Source of the DNA: Arthrobacter sp. MYb227
GTDB taxonomy: Bacteria > Actinomycetota > Actinomycetes > Actinomycetales > Micrococcaceae
DNA length: 47,467 nt
Direction of reading: 5' to 3'
NCBI RefSeq assembly: GCF_002975435.1
Contig: NZ_PCPT01000019.1
Span: forward strand, 1-47,467
A program made the translations under genes and the position numbers. Positions 1 through 8,294 of this stretch are shown piece by piece (position 1 is the stretch's first letter; each line of letters starts with the position of its first letter). Below the pieces are notes generated by a model. That model worked only from the letters and a program-made list of their open reading frames with translations. It was not told the origin of the DNA and ran no database searches.

Positions 1-72
<72 letters not shown>

Positions 73-130
73 ATATTTATTTAGGTTCTTACCTTGCGGC
101 TCGACCTCGAATAACTATACAGAGAAAATT

Positions 131-227
131 GGTACACGCAAAATCGCAGGGTGGGTCCCTGTGGCCTCATTCTGGCGTCTCAAATATTGAAGTATACCGG
201 TACACGTGTCCTTCGTCACATTATAAT
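131..227 (+). promoter_or_regulatory. pckG upstream control region
   Basis: The 294 bp between tRNA-Arg and pckG hold no gene. A perfect TATAAT lies at 222-227 with no good -35 hexamer at normal spacing, suggesting an activator-dependent promoter. The octamer GGTACACG occurs twice, at 131-138 and 199-206. A CRP/GlxR-like 16-mer (CGTGTCCTTCGTCACA, 205-220) overlaps the -35 position and matches 9 of the 12 fixed bases of TGTGANNTANNTCACA. The element positions are seen; the regulator assignment is inference. Confidence 0.45.
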
Positions 228-381
228 CGAGTTAGGTGAAGCGAAAACCCCTGCAACTCAATGTTTTCAGGAACCGTTCATCTGTTATTAGCCAATTCGG
301 GCGATCTGAGTCACAGGAAGCGTCGCGGTTCGGAACCTAGCATCGAACTATTGCAAATTCAGCCCAATGGAGGGAATGGAC

Positions 382-2211
382 ATGAGCGAGAGCTCGGACC
401 AGAAGGTCATCGACGCAGCACCGACCACGCACGCAAAGCTAGCAGCTTGGGTGCAGGAAATCGCGGAACTGACGAAACCTGACCATGTCTATTGGGTAGA
501 TGGTACGCAGGAGGAGAACGATCGCCTCACCGCCGAACTGGTTGCCACCGGCACCCTGAAGAAGCTTACGGATCCTTCGTTCCCTAATTCCTTTGCTGCC
601 TTCTCGGACCCCAAAGACGTGGCCCGTGTAGAAGAGCGCACCTTCATCTGCTCGGAAAACGAGAAGGATGCCGGCTTCACCAATAACTGGATGGACCCGG
701 CCGAGATGAAGGAAAAGCTCAATGGGCTTTTCGACGGCTCAATGCGCGGACGCACCATGTACGTGATCCCATTCGTGATGGGACCGCTCGATGCAGAACA
801 GCCACAGTACGGTGTTGAGCTCTCCGACTCGGCCTACGTTGTTGCCTCGATGCGCATCATGGCCAAGATCGGTAATGAAGTATTGCGCAAGATGGAGGCC
901 GAAGATGCGTTCTTCGTTCCGGCGCTGCACACGGTAGGCGCCCCGCTGGTAGCTGGCCAGCAGGACGTGGCTTGGCCGTGCAACGAAGACAAGTGGATCG
1001 TGCACTTCCCCGAAGAGCGCTCCATTTGGTCCTACGGCTCGGGCTACGGTGGAAACGCCCTGCTGGGCAAGAAGTGCTACGCACTGCGTATCGCCTCGGT
1101 GATGGCCCGCGACGAGGGGTGGCTTGCCGAGCATATGCTCATCCTCAAGCTGACCAACCCGGAAGGCAAGAGCTACAACGTTGCAGCTGCCTTCCCTTCG
1201 GCCTGTGGCAAGACCAACCTGGCCTTGCTGGATCCAACCATTGATGGTTGGAAGGCCGAGACCCTGGGCGATGACATCAACTGGATGCGTATCGGTAAGG
1301 AAGGCGAGCTTCGCGGCGTCAACCCGGAATACGGCCTGTTCGGCGTGGCACCGGGCACCGGTTGGTCAAATAACCCCAATGCGATGAACGCCATCACCAA
1401 GGGCAACTCGATCTTCACTAACGTTGCGCTCACCGATGACGGTGGCGTGTGGTGGGAAGGCATGACGGATGAGGTTCCGGCACACCTGATCGACTGGCTT
1501 GGAAATGACTGGACCCCGGATTCCGGCCGCGTTGCAGCCCACCCGAACTCCCGTTTCTGCACTCCGATCGATCAGGTCGACATGCTTTCGCCCGAGTACT
1601 ACAACCCGGATGGTGTGGAAATCCACGCAATCCTCTTCGGCGGACGTCGCAAGACCACCATCCCGTTGGTCACCGAGGCGCGCAGCTGGGCCCACGGCAT
1701 CTTCATGGGTTCAACACTTTCCTCGGAAACCACAGCAGCAGCAGCCGGTGCCGTGGGCGTTGTGCGCCGCGATCCTATGGCAATGCTGCCGTTCATTGGC
1801 TACAACGCCGGTGACTACCTGAACCACTGGGATTCGATCGAGTCCAAGGCCAACCCGGAGCGTCTGCCCAAGATTTTCTTGGTCAACTGGTTCCGCCGCA
1901 CCGCCGACGGCGGCTTCGCATGGCCTGGCTTTGGGGATAACTCCCGGGTGCTGAAGTGGGCCATCGATCGCATCGAAGGCAAGGCAGATGCTGTTGAGAC
2001 TCCGATCGGCTTTGTGCCAACCGGAGAATCTGTGGATCTGACCGGTCTGGACATGACTGCCGCCGATGTTGAAGCAGCCGTCAAGGTTGATGAGGCAGAG
2101 TGGGCCACCGAGTTGGAAAGCATTGAAGAATGGTACGCCAAGTTCGGCGAAGCTCTTCCGGATTCATTGCGTGCGGAACTTGATGGAGTCAAGGAACGCT
2201 TCAACGCCTAA
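382..2211 (+). CDS. pckG: Phosphoenolpyruvate carboxykinase (GTP)
   Basis: This enzyme decarboxylates and phosphorylates oxaloacetate to phosphoenolpyruvate using GTP; it is the entry step of gluconeogenesis from TCA intermediates and acts in the cytosol. The 609-residue product has the family's usual length. The kinase-1 P-loop FPSACGKTN sits near residue 271, followed by the metal-binding GDDINWMR segment. Three in-frame ATGs occur (367, 376, 382). I chose 382 because GGAGGGA lies 6 nt before it, while the two earlier ATGs lie in or next to that ribosome-binding site. The gene stands alone, followed by a strong terminator. Assignment is near certain. Confidence 0.97.
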   Translation: MSESSDQKVIDAAPTTHAKLAAWVQEIAELTKPDHVYWVDGTQEENDRLTAELVATGTLKKLTDPSFPNSFAAFSDPKDVARVEERTFICSENEKDAGFTNNWMDPAEMKEKLNGLFDGSMRGRTMYVIPFVMGPLDAEQPQYGVELSDSAYVVASMRIMAKIGNEVLRKMEAEDAFFVPALHTVGAPLVAGQQDVAWPCNEDKWIVHFPEERSIWSYGSGYGGNALLGKKCYALRIASVMARDEGWLAEHMLILKLTNPEGKSYNVAAAFPSACGKTNLALLDPTIDGWKAETLGDDINWMRIGKEGELRGVNPEYGLFGVAPGTGWSNNPNAMNAITKGNSIFTNVALTDDGGVWWEGMTDEVPAHLIDWLGNDWTPDSGRVAAHPNSRFCTPIDQVDMLSPEYYNPDGVEIHAILFGGRRKTTIPLVTEARSWAHGIFMGSTLSSETTAAAAGAVGVVRRDPMAMLPFIGYNAGDYLNHWDSIESKANPERLPKIFLVNWFRRTADGGFAWPGFGDNSRVLKWAIDRIEGKADAVETPIGFVPTGESVDLTGLDMTAADVEAAVKVDEAEWATELESIEEWYAKFGEALPDSLRAELDGVKERFNA

Positions 2212-2237
2212 GAGCCGCGAACTCAAAGTACGACCCC

Positions 2238-2287
2238 CTAACGGTGGGCCGGGTATGGATCTTGATCCGCACCCGGCCCACCGTTAG
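2238..2287 (+). terminator. Hairpin terminator after pckG
   Basis: A perfect 17-bp stem pairs 2238-2254 (CTAACGGTGGGCCGGGT) with 2271-2287 around a 16-nt loop. There is no long U-tract after it, as is common in actinobacteria. It separates pckG from the PadR unit. Confidence 0.85.
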
Positions 2288-2290
2288 TTA

Positions 2291-2308
2291 ACATGGCTTA
2301 TGCCATGT
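2291..2308. promoter_or_regulatory. Candidate PadR operator (palindrome)
   Basis: ACATGGC-TTAT-GCCATGT is an inverted repeat with 7-bp arms. It lies about 115 bp before the padR start and just upstream of an AT-rich TATATAA stretch that could contain the -10. PadR proteins commonly repress their own operon from ATGT/ACAT palindromes. The site is seen; its use by this PadR is inference. Confidence 0.5.
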
Positions 2309-2421
2309 GGGGCTATATATAACACCCAAATAACACCAATGTAACGGCCGCCGAACCGCAGTACAGTTGCAATTGCGTGGCTAGTCGATCAATCAACCGA
2401 GAAATGTGTCAGGATAAAAGC

Positions 2422-2949
2422 ATGATTCTCGCGCGTTTGATCCTCGGGCTGCTGAGTTTATCGCCCATGACCGGATACGAGCTGAAGAAGCACTTTGATT
2501 CTTCAATCAACCATTTCTGGAATGCGGATAAGGCCCAGATCTACCGCACCCTAACCAAGCTGGTGCAAGACGGCCATGCAACGGTGACGGTAATCCGGCA
2601 AAGCAACTACCCCGACCGCCAAGAACACCACATCACCGAGCTCGGCCGCGAAATGCTTGTGCAATGGCTACAAACGGATGTCACGGCACATATTCCCCGT
2701 GAACCGTTTATGGCCCGGCTCTTCTTCGCTGCCGAGCTGGACCGCACGGGAGTTGTTGACTTGGTTGAGGCCAGACGTGTAGCCACCCAGGACCTGTTGG
2801 ATGATTACCTCTCACAGCGTGAGGATATTGATATGCGCGCAGCAGCAGATAGGCGCAGCTTCCTCATGGCCGCCACCTTGGATAACAGCATTCGCCACCA
2901 GGAAGCCGAACTCCAGTGGCTTGAGGCAGTTGCGGAGCACCTGCCATGA
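2422..2949 (+). CDS. PadR family transcriptional regulator
   Basis: A 175-residue DNA-binding repressor. The N-terminal winged helix (about residues 1-80) has the PadR hallmarks: LILGLLSLSPMTGYEL, then an IYRTLTKLVQDG recognition segment and a wing. A C-terminal helical dimerisation region follows (about 95-175), as in the Vir_act_alpha_C class. I chose the ATG at 2422, which begins the canonical fold and is preceded by AGGA 7 nt away; upstream in-frame codons would add an unrelated tail. The stop overlaps the start of the following hydrolase by 4 bp, so the two are translationally coupled. The ligand is unknown. Confidence 0.88.
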   Translation: MILARLILGLLSLSPMTGYELKKHFDSSINHFWNADKAQIYRTLTKLVQDGHATVTVIRQSNYPDRQEHHITELGREMLVQWLQTDVTAHIPREPFMARLFFAAELDRTGVVDLVEARRVATQDLLDDYLSQREDIDMRAAADRRSFLMAATLDNSIRHQEAELQWLEAVAEHLP

Positions 2950-4070
2950 GCCAGCCCAGCGCAGCTACACCCAAGGAGCCGGCACTCGCCAAGGAGCCTA
3001 CGGCCCCGGTGAACGCGGCAGCAGCCCAGCGGACAATCCCGGACGCCACTACCCCGGTCACGCAGCCGCAGGCTAAGCCCGCCAAGCCCGCAAGGCCACC
3101 GCGCGCCCCAAAATCGGTGAGGGAGAAGGCCGTTGCCCCAGTCTCCGGGCCGGACGAAAAGGCACACACAAACACCGTCGAGTCGAAGCAGCAAGATCCT
3201 GCGCGGAGTTCGGCCCCGCAGAATACCGAGAAGCCAAGCCCGAGCGCGGTGCGTGACCCCGGGGGATACCCGGAATTTCATGCACCCACCCGTGTCCGCA
3301 ACGATGGTAAAGCAACACAAACGATTGTGTTCTTGCACGGCGGTAATGTGGCTAACTGGAGCTGGGATCCGCAGGTGCGTGCCTTTAGCGATTATGAGGT
3401 ACTCACTCCTCACCTGCCAGGGTTTGGGGCTCGTGCGGCAGAAGACTGGGCGGGGTTGGACTCCGCCGCTGATGATGTTGCTGCAATCATTGCCGATGAG
3501 GTCTCAAGCGGTGGCGTACACCTTGTAGGACTCTCGCTCGGCGGCGTGGTTGCCTTGCGTGTCGTGGCCAGGCACCCGGAACTTATTGATTCACTGATGC
3601 TCTCTGGGGTGCCCGCCATTGGGGTCTCCAGTTCAATGCGCAAGCTCAGCCGCATGCAACTCAAGCTCTTTAGCAGTGAATGGTTCTGGCGCTTCCAAGC
3701 CGGTGCCTACGGCATGATTGCCGATGAAAAGGAACTCTTCACGGACCATGGAACCAAGCTGCGGGCAGATAATATGCGCGCAATCATGGACGAGGTAGAC
3801 CCCGGTGGTCTTCCGGCCAAGCTTGGAGACTACAAGGGTCCGGTCATGGTGGTTGCCGGAGGTAAGGAGCCCAAGCTGGTCTCCAAGTCCTTTCCGACGC
3901 TGGGCAAGGTTTTACCCCAGGCCCAATTCCGTACCGCTGTGGGACGGCATCATCAATGGAACATTGAAGATCCGATCCTCTTTAACGCAACGGTGCGCTC
4001 CTGGATTGAAAAAGGTATCGCGCATCCGCGGCTTCAGGAAACCGGTGTTTTAGAAACCGACGAATTCTAA
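2946..4070 (+). CDS. Alpha/beta hydrolase with Pro/Ala/Lys-rich N-terminal extension
   Basis: A 374-residue protein of unknown substrate. Residues 1-about 115 are low-complexity and rich in Ala, Pro, Lys and Ser, with no signal peptide or membrane segment. An alpha/beta hydrolase fold follows: the oxyanion segment FLHGGNVANWSW, the nucleophile elbow GLSLGG with Ser197, and a late GRHHQW with His335/336 as the probable catalytic histidine. The ATG overlaps the padR stop (ATGA). I see no convincing internal start that would remove the extension, so the extension appears genuine. It may be a PadR-controlled esterase, lipase or detoxification hydrolase, but the specificity cannot be read. Confidence 0.8.
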   Translation: MSQPSAATPKEPALAKEPTAPVNAAAAQRTIPDATTPVTQPQAKPAKPARPPRAPKSVREKAVAPVSGPDEKAHTNTVESKQQDPARSSAPQNTEKPSPSAVRDPGGYPEFHAPTRVRNDGKATQTIVFLHGGNVANWSWDPQVRAFSDYEVLTPHLPGFGARAAEDWAGLDSAADDVAAIIADEVSSGGVHLVGLSLGGVVALRVVARHPELIDSLMLSGVPAIGVSSSMRKLSRMQLKLFSSEWFWRFQAGAYGMIADEKELFTDHGTKLRADNMRAIMDEVDPGGLPAKLGDYKGPVMVVAGGKEPKLVSKSFPTLGKVLPQAQFRTAVGRHHQWNIEDPILFNATVRSWIEKGIAHPRLQETGVLETDEF

Positions 4071-4112
4071 GCTCGGAACGAGTCGGTGTGGAATCGCCGA
4101 GACCGATTCTAA

Positions 4113-4160
4113 AAAGGTAAGGTCCGTGAACCGTTACAACAGTTCACGGACCTTACCTTT
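4113..4160. terminator. Bidirectional terminator between convergent genes
   Basis: A 19-bp perfect stem (AAAGGTAAGGTCCGTGAAC, 4113-4131, pairing with 4142-4160) has a 10-nt loop, with an A-run on the left and a T-run on the right. It lies between the plus-strand hydrolase and minus-strand hmp and can terminate both. Confidence 0.9.
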
Positions 4161-4225
4161 ATTCACCCGCCGCTAGATGCCTATCTTTTGGCGAGTCCCC
4201 CAATTTACTAGGTCCTCGGTGGGAC

Positions 4226-5407
4226 TTAGGCCGCGAGCCAGAGATCCGGGCCGAAGACTTCGTAGTGAATGTTGGTTGCCGGGATGCCGGCGTCGATTGC
4301 CTGCGAACGCACCGCGCGCATGAACGGCAGCGGGCCGCAAAGGTACAGACGAGCATCCGCCGGAAGCTCAATGCCCTTCAATGACATGTAGCCCTCGGTG
4401 GCCTCGGTGTCAGCGGCCTTGGCGTTGATGTCTTCAAGCCAGAGCTTCAATTCGGCGTTGGGCAGTGCCTCGATTGATTCGCGCATCTGCTCCTTGAGCG
4501 CCCAAGCCTCCTCGGTTGCTTCGGCGTGCAGCACCATGACCTGGCGATCCGAGCCGGCCGCGGCAAGAGTTGCCAGTGCCGAGGCGCTCGGGGTGCAGCC
4601 AATGCCTGCTGTGGCAAGGATGATTGGTGCGCCGGTGGTGTCGATGGTCAAATCGCCATACGGGTTGGAAAGTTCAATGACGTCTCCAACGTTCAGGTGC
4701 CCATGCATGAAGGGGGAGACTTCGCCGCCCTCGTCAAACTTGGTGGTGATGATGCGCTCGGTGGTGGAGGTTACCGAGTCGCTCAGAGTGTACTGGCGGC
4801 ACTGGCGCACACCGTCAAGCAATGGCACGCGGACCGAGACAAACTGGCCGGCCTCGGCGACGGTCACCGGGGTGTCATCTGCGGGCTCAAAGCGGAAAGT
4901 GATCGAACCGGTTCCGGCTGCTTCCTTGGACACGAGCTTCCAGTCAGTCCAGATCTTGTTGTTTGCCTGCTTGGCGTACAGGCCCTTTTCGATCTTAATC
5001 AGGGCATCTGCCATGAGCCAGTAAACCTCGGTCCAGGCATCGGCAACTTCTGGGGTGACCGCATCGCCAAGATCCTCGACGATGGCTGCGAAGAGGTGTT
5101 CGTACACGATCGGGTACTGTTCCTCCGCGATGCCCAATGAGGTGTGCTTGTGAGCGATGCGTGCCAAAACGGCCTCCGGAAGAGTTCCCGGGTTGTTCAG
5201 CAAGTGTGTAGCGAAGGCGGCGATGGAGCCGGCAAGGGCCTGCTGCTGGGTGCCGTTCTTCTGGTTTGCCCGCGAGAAAAGCCCGTCAAGGAGCTGTGGG
5301 TGAGCAGCAAACAGCCGCGCGTAGAAGTTCGGCGTGATGTGCGAGATACGCTCACCGATGATTGGAAGGGTGGCTTCAATGACCGGGCGGGACTTCTCGG
5401 AAAGCAT
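4226..5407 (-). CDS. hmp: Flavohemoprotein (nitric oxide dioxygenase)
   Basis: Converts NO and O2 to nitrate using NAD(P)H, FAD and haem b; a cytosolic enzyme for nitrosative-stress defence. The 393 residues show an N-terminal globin domain with distal Tyr29, Gln54 and the proximal haem ligand His88 in a KHTS motif. An FAD domain with RQYTLS follows, then a C-terminal NAD(P)H domain with GIGCTP, YLCGP and the terminal YEVFGP. Start ATG at 5407 is preceded by AAGGAG. A near-perfect NsrR palindrome lies 33 bp upstream of the start, and the NsrR-like gene lies just upstream on the same strand, so NO-dependent derepression is strongly implied. Confidence 0.96.
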   Translation of the reverse strand: MLSEKSRPVIEATLPIIGERISHITPNFYARLFAAHPQLLDGLFSRANQKNGTQQQALAGSIAAFATHLLNNPGTLPEAVLARIAHKHTSLGIAEEQYPIVYEHLFAAIVEDLGDAVTPEVADAWTEVYWLMADALIKIEKGLYAKQANNKIWTDWKLVSKEAAGTGSITFRFEPADDTPVTVAEAGQFVSVRVPLLDGVRQCRQYTLSDSVTSTTERIITTKFDEGGEVSPFMHGHLNVGDVIELSNPYGDLTIDTTGAPIILATAGIGCTPSASALATLAAAGSDRQVMVLHAEATEEAWALKEQMRESIEALPNAELKLWLEDINAKAADTEATEGYMSLKGIELPADARLYLCGPLPFMRAVRSQAIDAGIPATNIHYEVFGPDLWLAA

Positions 5408-5439
5408 GGTGTGGCTCCTTGACGAAGATATTGGCTCTT

Positions 5440-5462
5440 ATCTTGCATTTGAAATGCAAGAT
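5440..5462. promoter_or_regulatory. NsrR operator upstream of hmp
   Basis: An 11-bp perfect inverted repeat, ATCTTGCATTT-G-AAATGCAAGAT. It closely follows the known NsrR pattern of two AAGATGCATTT-like half sites around one base. It covers the likely hmp promoter core, so binding should block transcription until NO destroys the NsrR Fe-S cluster. Confidence 0.85.
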
Positions 5463-5588
5463 TGATACTTAAGTTCTACGGCATGTAGAAGTTGGATGCA
5501 AATCGTGGCGTGTTAGCCGGCGAAATGAAATGGCGTTTGGAGTCGGGGCATGGCCGGGGCGTTGCCCTGAGTGCTCTCGGCGCGCACG

Positions 5589-5605
5589 GTCAAGTGACAC
5601 TTGAC
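5589..5605. promoter_or_regulatory. Unassigned palindrome in the nsrR-hmp gap
   Basis: GTCAAGTG-A-CACTTGAC is a perfect inverted repeat with 8-bp arms around one base, 26 bp beyond the nsrR stop. It could be a second operator or a short terminator after nsrR; its half site differs from the NsrR box at 5440-5462. Confidence 0.35.
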
Positions 5606-5631
5606 TAGGTGAAGTATACAACTTTTGGGAC

Positions 5632-6078
5632 TTAGCGGAAAATCGGGAAGGGGAGTAGTCGAGTGCTCGAAGCTCCGGTGAGATCCTCGACACGCAAGGT
5701 GTCAAGTTCGGCGTAAAAGGCCTCTCGAGCGCGGCGCAGCGCCGACCGCAGGGTGCACATTCCAATTAGTGGGCAAGGTACTCCGGACTCGGAAACGCAG
5801 TCGACAACGTCATCTCGGGTGTCGAGCTCGCGCAAAAGAGCGCCCACTGCGAGCTGCAATCCATGGGATGTAATTTGTGAGCCGCCATAGCGGCCGCGGG
5901 TAACCTCAATGGCCTGACGATTGCGCAGCTCCAGAACTGCCTTTGCCACATGGTTGTAGGGTACGCCAATCTCCTCGGCGATATCCCGTGTGGTGATTTG
6001 ATCATCGCGACGAGACCCGAGCAGCATCAAGACGCGTAGGCACACATCGGCAAAGGAACTGAGTTTCACGTATTTCAT
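5632..6078 (-). CDS. nsrR: Rrf2 family NO-sensing repressor (NsrR-like)
   Basis: A 148-residue Rrf2-family winged-helix regulator with an N-terminal HTH (about residues 1-60, containing RDIAEEIGVPYNHVAKAV) followed by a dimerisation helix. Cys94, Cys102 and Cys108 match the three-cysteine Fe-S loop (C-x7-C-x5-C) of NsrR rather than the spacing of IscR. It lies directly upstream of hmp on the same strand, and the hmp promoter holds an NsrR-type operator. The pair forms a self-contained NO response unit. The start has only a weak GAGA upstream; a TATACC hexamer close to the ATG makes a very short leader possible. Confidence 0.9.
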   Translation of the reverse strand: MKYVKLSSFADVCLRVLMLLGSRRDDQITTRDIAEEIGVPYNHVAKAVLELRNRQAIEVTRGRYGGSQITSHGLQLAVGALLRELDTRDDVVDCVSESGVPCPLIGMCTLRSALRRAREAFYAELDTLRVEDLTGASSTRLLPFPIFR

Positions 6079-6195
6079 TCTCGCAGGTATAAACCGACAT
6101 AGCCTGTGAAATGTCCGATGGGAAGCAAAGGTTGGCTTCCTGGCTAGTGCGCGCTACCCGTATTTCAGGAGATAATTTGCCCGCATGACGGACAA

Positions 6196-6239
6196 GAGGG
6201 CCCGGATATCGAAGCTTTTGCTTGGATACCTGGGCCCTC
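6196..6239 (-). terminator. Hairpin terminator after the manB operon
   Basis: An imperfect 20-bp stem joins GAGGGCCCGGATATC (left arm from 6196) to GATACCTGGGCCCTC (right arm to 6239), with two mismatches and one G-U pair. It lies 28 bp beyond the stop of the minus-strand small gene. There is no strong U-tract. Confidence 0.6.
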
Positions 6240-6267
6240 CGGTAAGCGTTTCTCAAGAAGTGGGGTG

Positions 6268-6750
6268 TTAGACCCAAACCTGGATTTCGCCGGACTCGGC
6301 GCTGGGCTCGGTAAAGTCCCATACACCTGTCTCCGGGTCCGGAGCGACATATGGCTGCACGATAGCAACGGCGCCACCATCACGGTGTTCGGCAACCACA
6401 TGGATTGCATCCTTGGCCTCATCGAGCAAGGTGACATCGGAGACGAAGGCAACGGCGGTGAAAGAATCTCGCTGGGATTGCAAGAGTTCCACCAGCTCAT
6501 TCATCATGGCTTCTGCATCAATATCGGCTTCCGGGTCTTCCATATCCTCGGTGGGCTGGACCGCCAGCAAGCGCAGCTCCGGCTCGGCATTTTCTTCGGT
6601 GGCCGGCTCAACAGCGATGGCGAAAGGCAGGAATACGCCCTGCTCCTCGAGCTGTTCGCGGGCAACACCCAGGGCGGTGCCCAGCACGCGGTTTAGATCA
6701 AGCTGGGCAGCTTCGCCGAGCTCGGTGAGTTTGTTTTCGGGAGTGCTCAT
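6268..6750 (-). CDS. Conserved hypothetical protein downstream of phosphomannomutase
   Basis: A 160-residue acidic cytosolic protein with no membrane segment or signal peptide. It has a beta/alpha pattern with a Glu/Asp-rich middle (about residues 60-85) and ends in GEIQVWV. Its ATG overlaps the stop of manB by 4 bp (ATGA), so it is translationally coupled to it. I recognise it only as the type of small protein that accompanies manB in actinobacteria and assign no activity. Confidence 0.75.
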   Translation of the reverse strand: MSTPENKLTELGEAAQLDLNRVLGTALGVAREQLEEQGVFLPFAIAVEPATEENAEPELRLLAVQPTEDMEDPEADIDAEAMMNELVELLQSQRDSFTAVAFVSDVTLLDEAKDAIHVVAEHRDGGAVAIVQPYVAPDPETGVWDFTEPSAESGEIQVWV

Positions 6751-8162
6751 GCGTTGTTCCTTACGATATTGAGGACTGAGTCACGGATAGATTCCATGGT
6801 CTTTTGATCTACTGCCTCACCGTTGAAGCGCAGGAAAGGCTCGGTATTTGAAGGGCGCAGGTTGAACCAGAACGAACCATCGGTTGCTTTAACGGTAGTT
6901 CCATCCATATGGGAGACCTCAACAGGTTCCCCATCATAGGAGGCAAGCACGCGATCGACCGCACCGGCCTTATCCTCAACCTCGGAGTTGATTTCACCGG
7001 AGGAAACATAAGGCTCGTACTCTGCAGCGAATTCACTGAGCGGGGTTTCCTGCTGGCCCAGGGCAGCAAGTACATGCATTGCAGCAAGCATTCCGGTATC
7101 GGCATTGTAGAAGTCACGGAAGTAGTAGTGAGCCGAGTGTTCCCCACCAAAGACCGCGCCTTCGTCGGCCATAACTGCCTTGATGAATGAGTGACCCACG
7201 CGGGTCACCACCGGATGGCCACCGGCCGCGCTAACAGCCTCGGGCACCGCACGGGAGGTGATCAAGTTGTGGATGATCACAGGGGTTGTTTCACCAGCGG
7301 CCTGGGCACGAGCGATCTCGCGCACAGCCACAAGTGCGGTGATTGCCGAGGGAGACACCGGATCCCCCAATTCATCGATGACGAAGCAACGGTCGGCATC
7401 CCCGTCAAAGGCCAAACCAATATCGGCACCATGTTTGATGACAGCCGCCTGCAGGTCGCGCAGGTTTTCTGGTTCCAGCGGGTTGGCCGGGTGGTTGGGG
7501 AAGGTGCCATCAAGCTCAAAGTACAGGTCAATGATTTCCAAGGGTAGCCCGGGCAAAATTGAATCGCCCAACACCGCGGGGGTGGTCAGTCCGCCCATGC
7601 CATTACCGGCATCAACAACAACCTTCAGCGGGCGGATGCCCGAAAGATCTACAAGTGAGCGCAGGTAGGCCGAGTAATCGGCAAGTACATCGAGTTCGCT
7701 GATGGCTCCCTCGGGAGCCTCGGTGGATACGGGAAGGCCTTCGTCTAGGTAAGACTGGGCAAGATCACGAATATCGTACAGACCGGTGTCCGAGGACACC
7801 GGCACAGCACCAGCCTTGGCCATCTTGATGCCGTTGTAGGCTGCCGGGTTGTGACTGGCGGTAAAGACAACACCCGCACAATTTAACGAGCCAGCGGCAA
7901 AATACAGCTCATCGGTGGAGATAAGACCCAACATTTTGGGGTTAGCGCCGCGGTAGGCGGCACCGCGGGCAAAAGCCGCGGAAAATTCGGGGGAAGAAGG
8001 ACGCATATCGCCACCCACCAAGACGTCTTGGCCAGCAAGGCCTAAAACGTCTACAAAGGCGGCGCCGATTGCCTCGACGGCCTCGGCGGTAATGGTGGCC
8101 CCGACGATGCCGCGCACATCGTAGGCCTTGAAGGACTCTGAAAGATCGATTTCCACACTCAC
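6747..8162 (-). CDS. manB: Phosphomannomutase/phosphoglucomutase
   Basis: Interconverts mannose-6-P and mannose-1-P (possibly also glucose phosphates), feeding GDP-mannose and cell-envelope glycans; cytosolic. The 471-residue product shows the alpha-D-phosphohexomutase signatures in order: YDVRG near the N-terminus, the phosphoserine loop TASHNP, the Mg-binding DGDADR, the sugar-binding GGEHSAHYYF, and the phosphate-binding RPSNTEP. I prefer the GTG at 8162 over a TTG two codons earlier, because a TAAGCT hexamer ends 7 nt before it, the leaderless arrangement used by many genes here. PMM and PGM activity cannot be told apart by eye. Confidence 0.9.
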   Translation of the reverse strand: MSVEIDLSESFKAYDVRGIVGATITAEAVEAIGAAFVDVLGLAGQDVLVGGDMRPSSPEFSAAFARGAAYRGANPKMLGLISTDELYFAAGSLNCAGVVFTASHNPAAYNGIKMAKAGAVPVSSDTGLYDIRDLAQSYLDEGLPVSTEAPEGAISELDVLADYSAYLRSLVDLSGIRPLKVVVDAGNGMGGLTTPAVLGDSILPGLPLEIIDLYFELDGTFPNHPANPLEPENLRDLQAAVIKHGADIGLAFDGDADRCFVIDELGDPVSPSAITALVAVREIARAQAAGETTPVIIHNLITSRAVPEAVSAAGGHPVVTRVGHSFIKAVMADEGAVFGGEHSAHYYFRDFYNADTGMLAAMHVLAALGQQETPLSEFAAEYEPYVSSGEINSEVEDKAGAVDRVLASYDGEPVEVSHMDGTTVKATDGSFWFNLRPSNTEPFLRFNGEAVDQKTMESIRDSVLNIVRNNA

Positions 8163-8169
8163 AATCAAG

Positions 8170-8175
8170 AGCTTA
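8170..8175 (-). promoter_or_regulatory. -10 hexamer, leaderless manB start
   Basis: TAAGCT on the minus strand ends 7 nt before the GTG start of manB. Confidence 0.6.
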
Positions 8176-8294
8176 GCGGTTGAGCCAGTCCAAGCGCCCG
8201 ATTGCTACAGCGAAGGTGAGGAGCGCCATAGCTAGCTACGTGTTTGTGTCCAGCGAACATCGAATCATGGGGGATCACTGGAATACTGGGGCTC

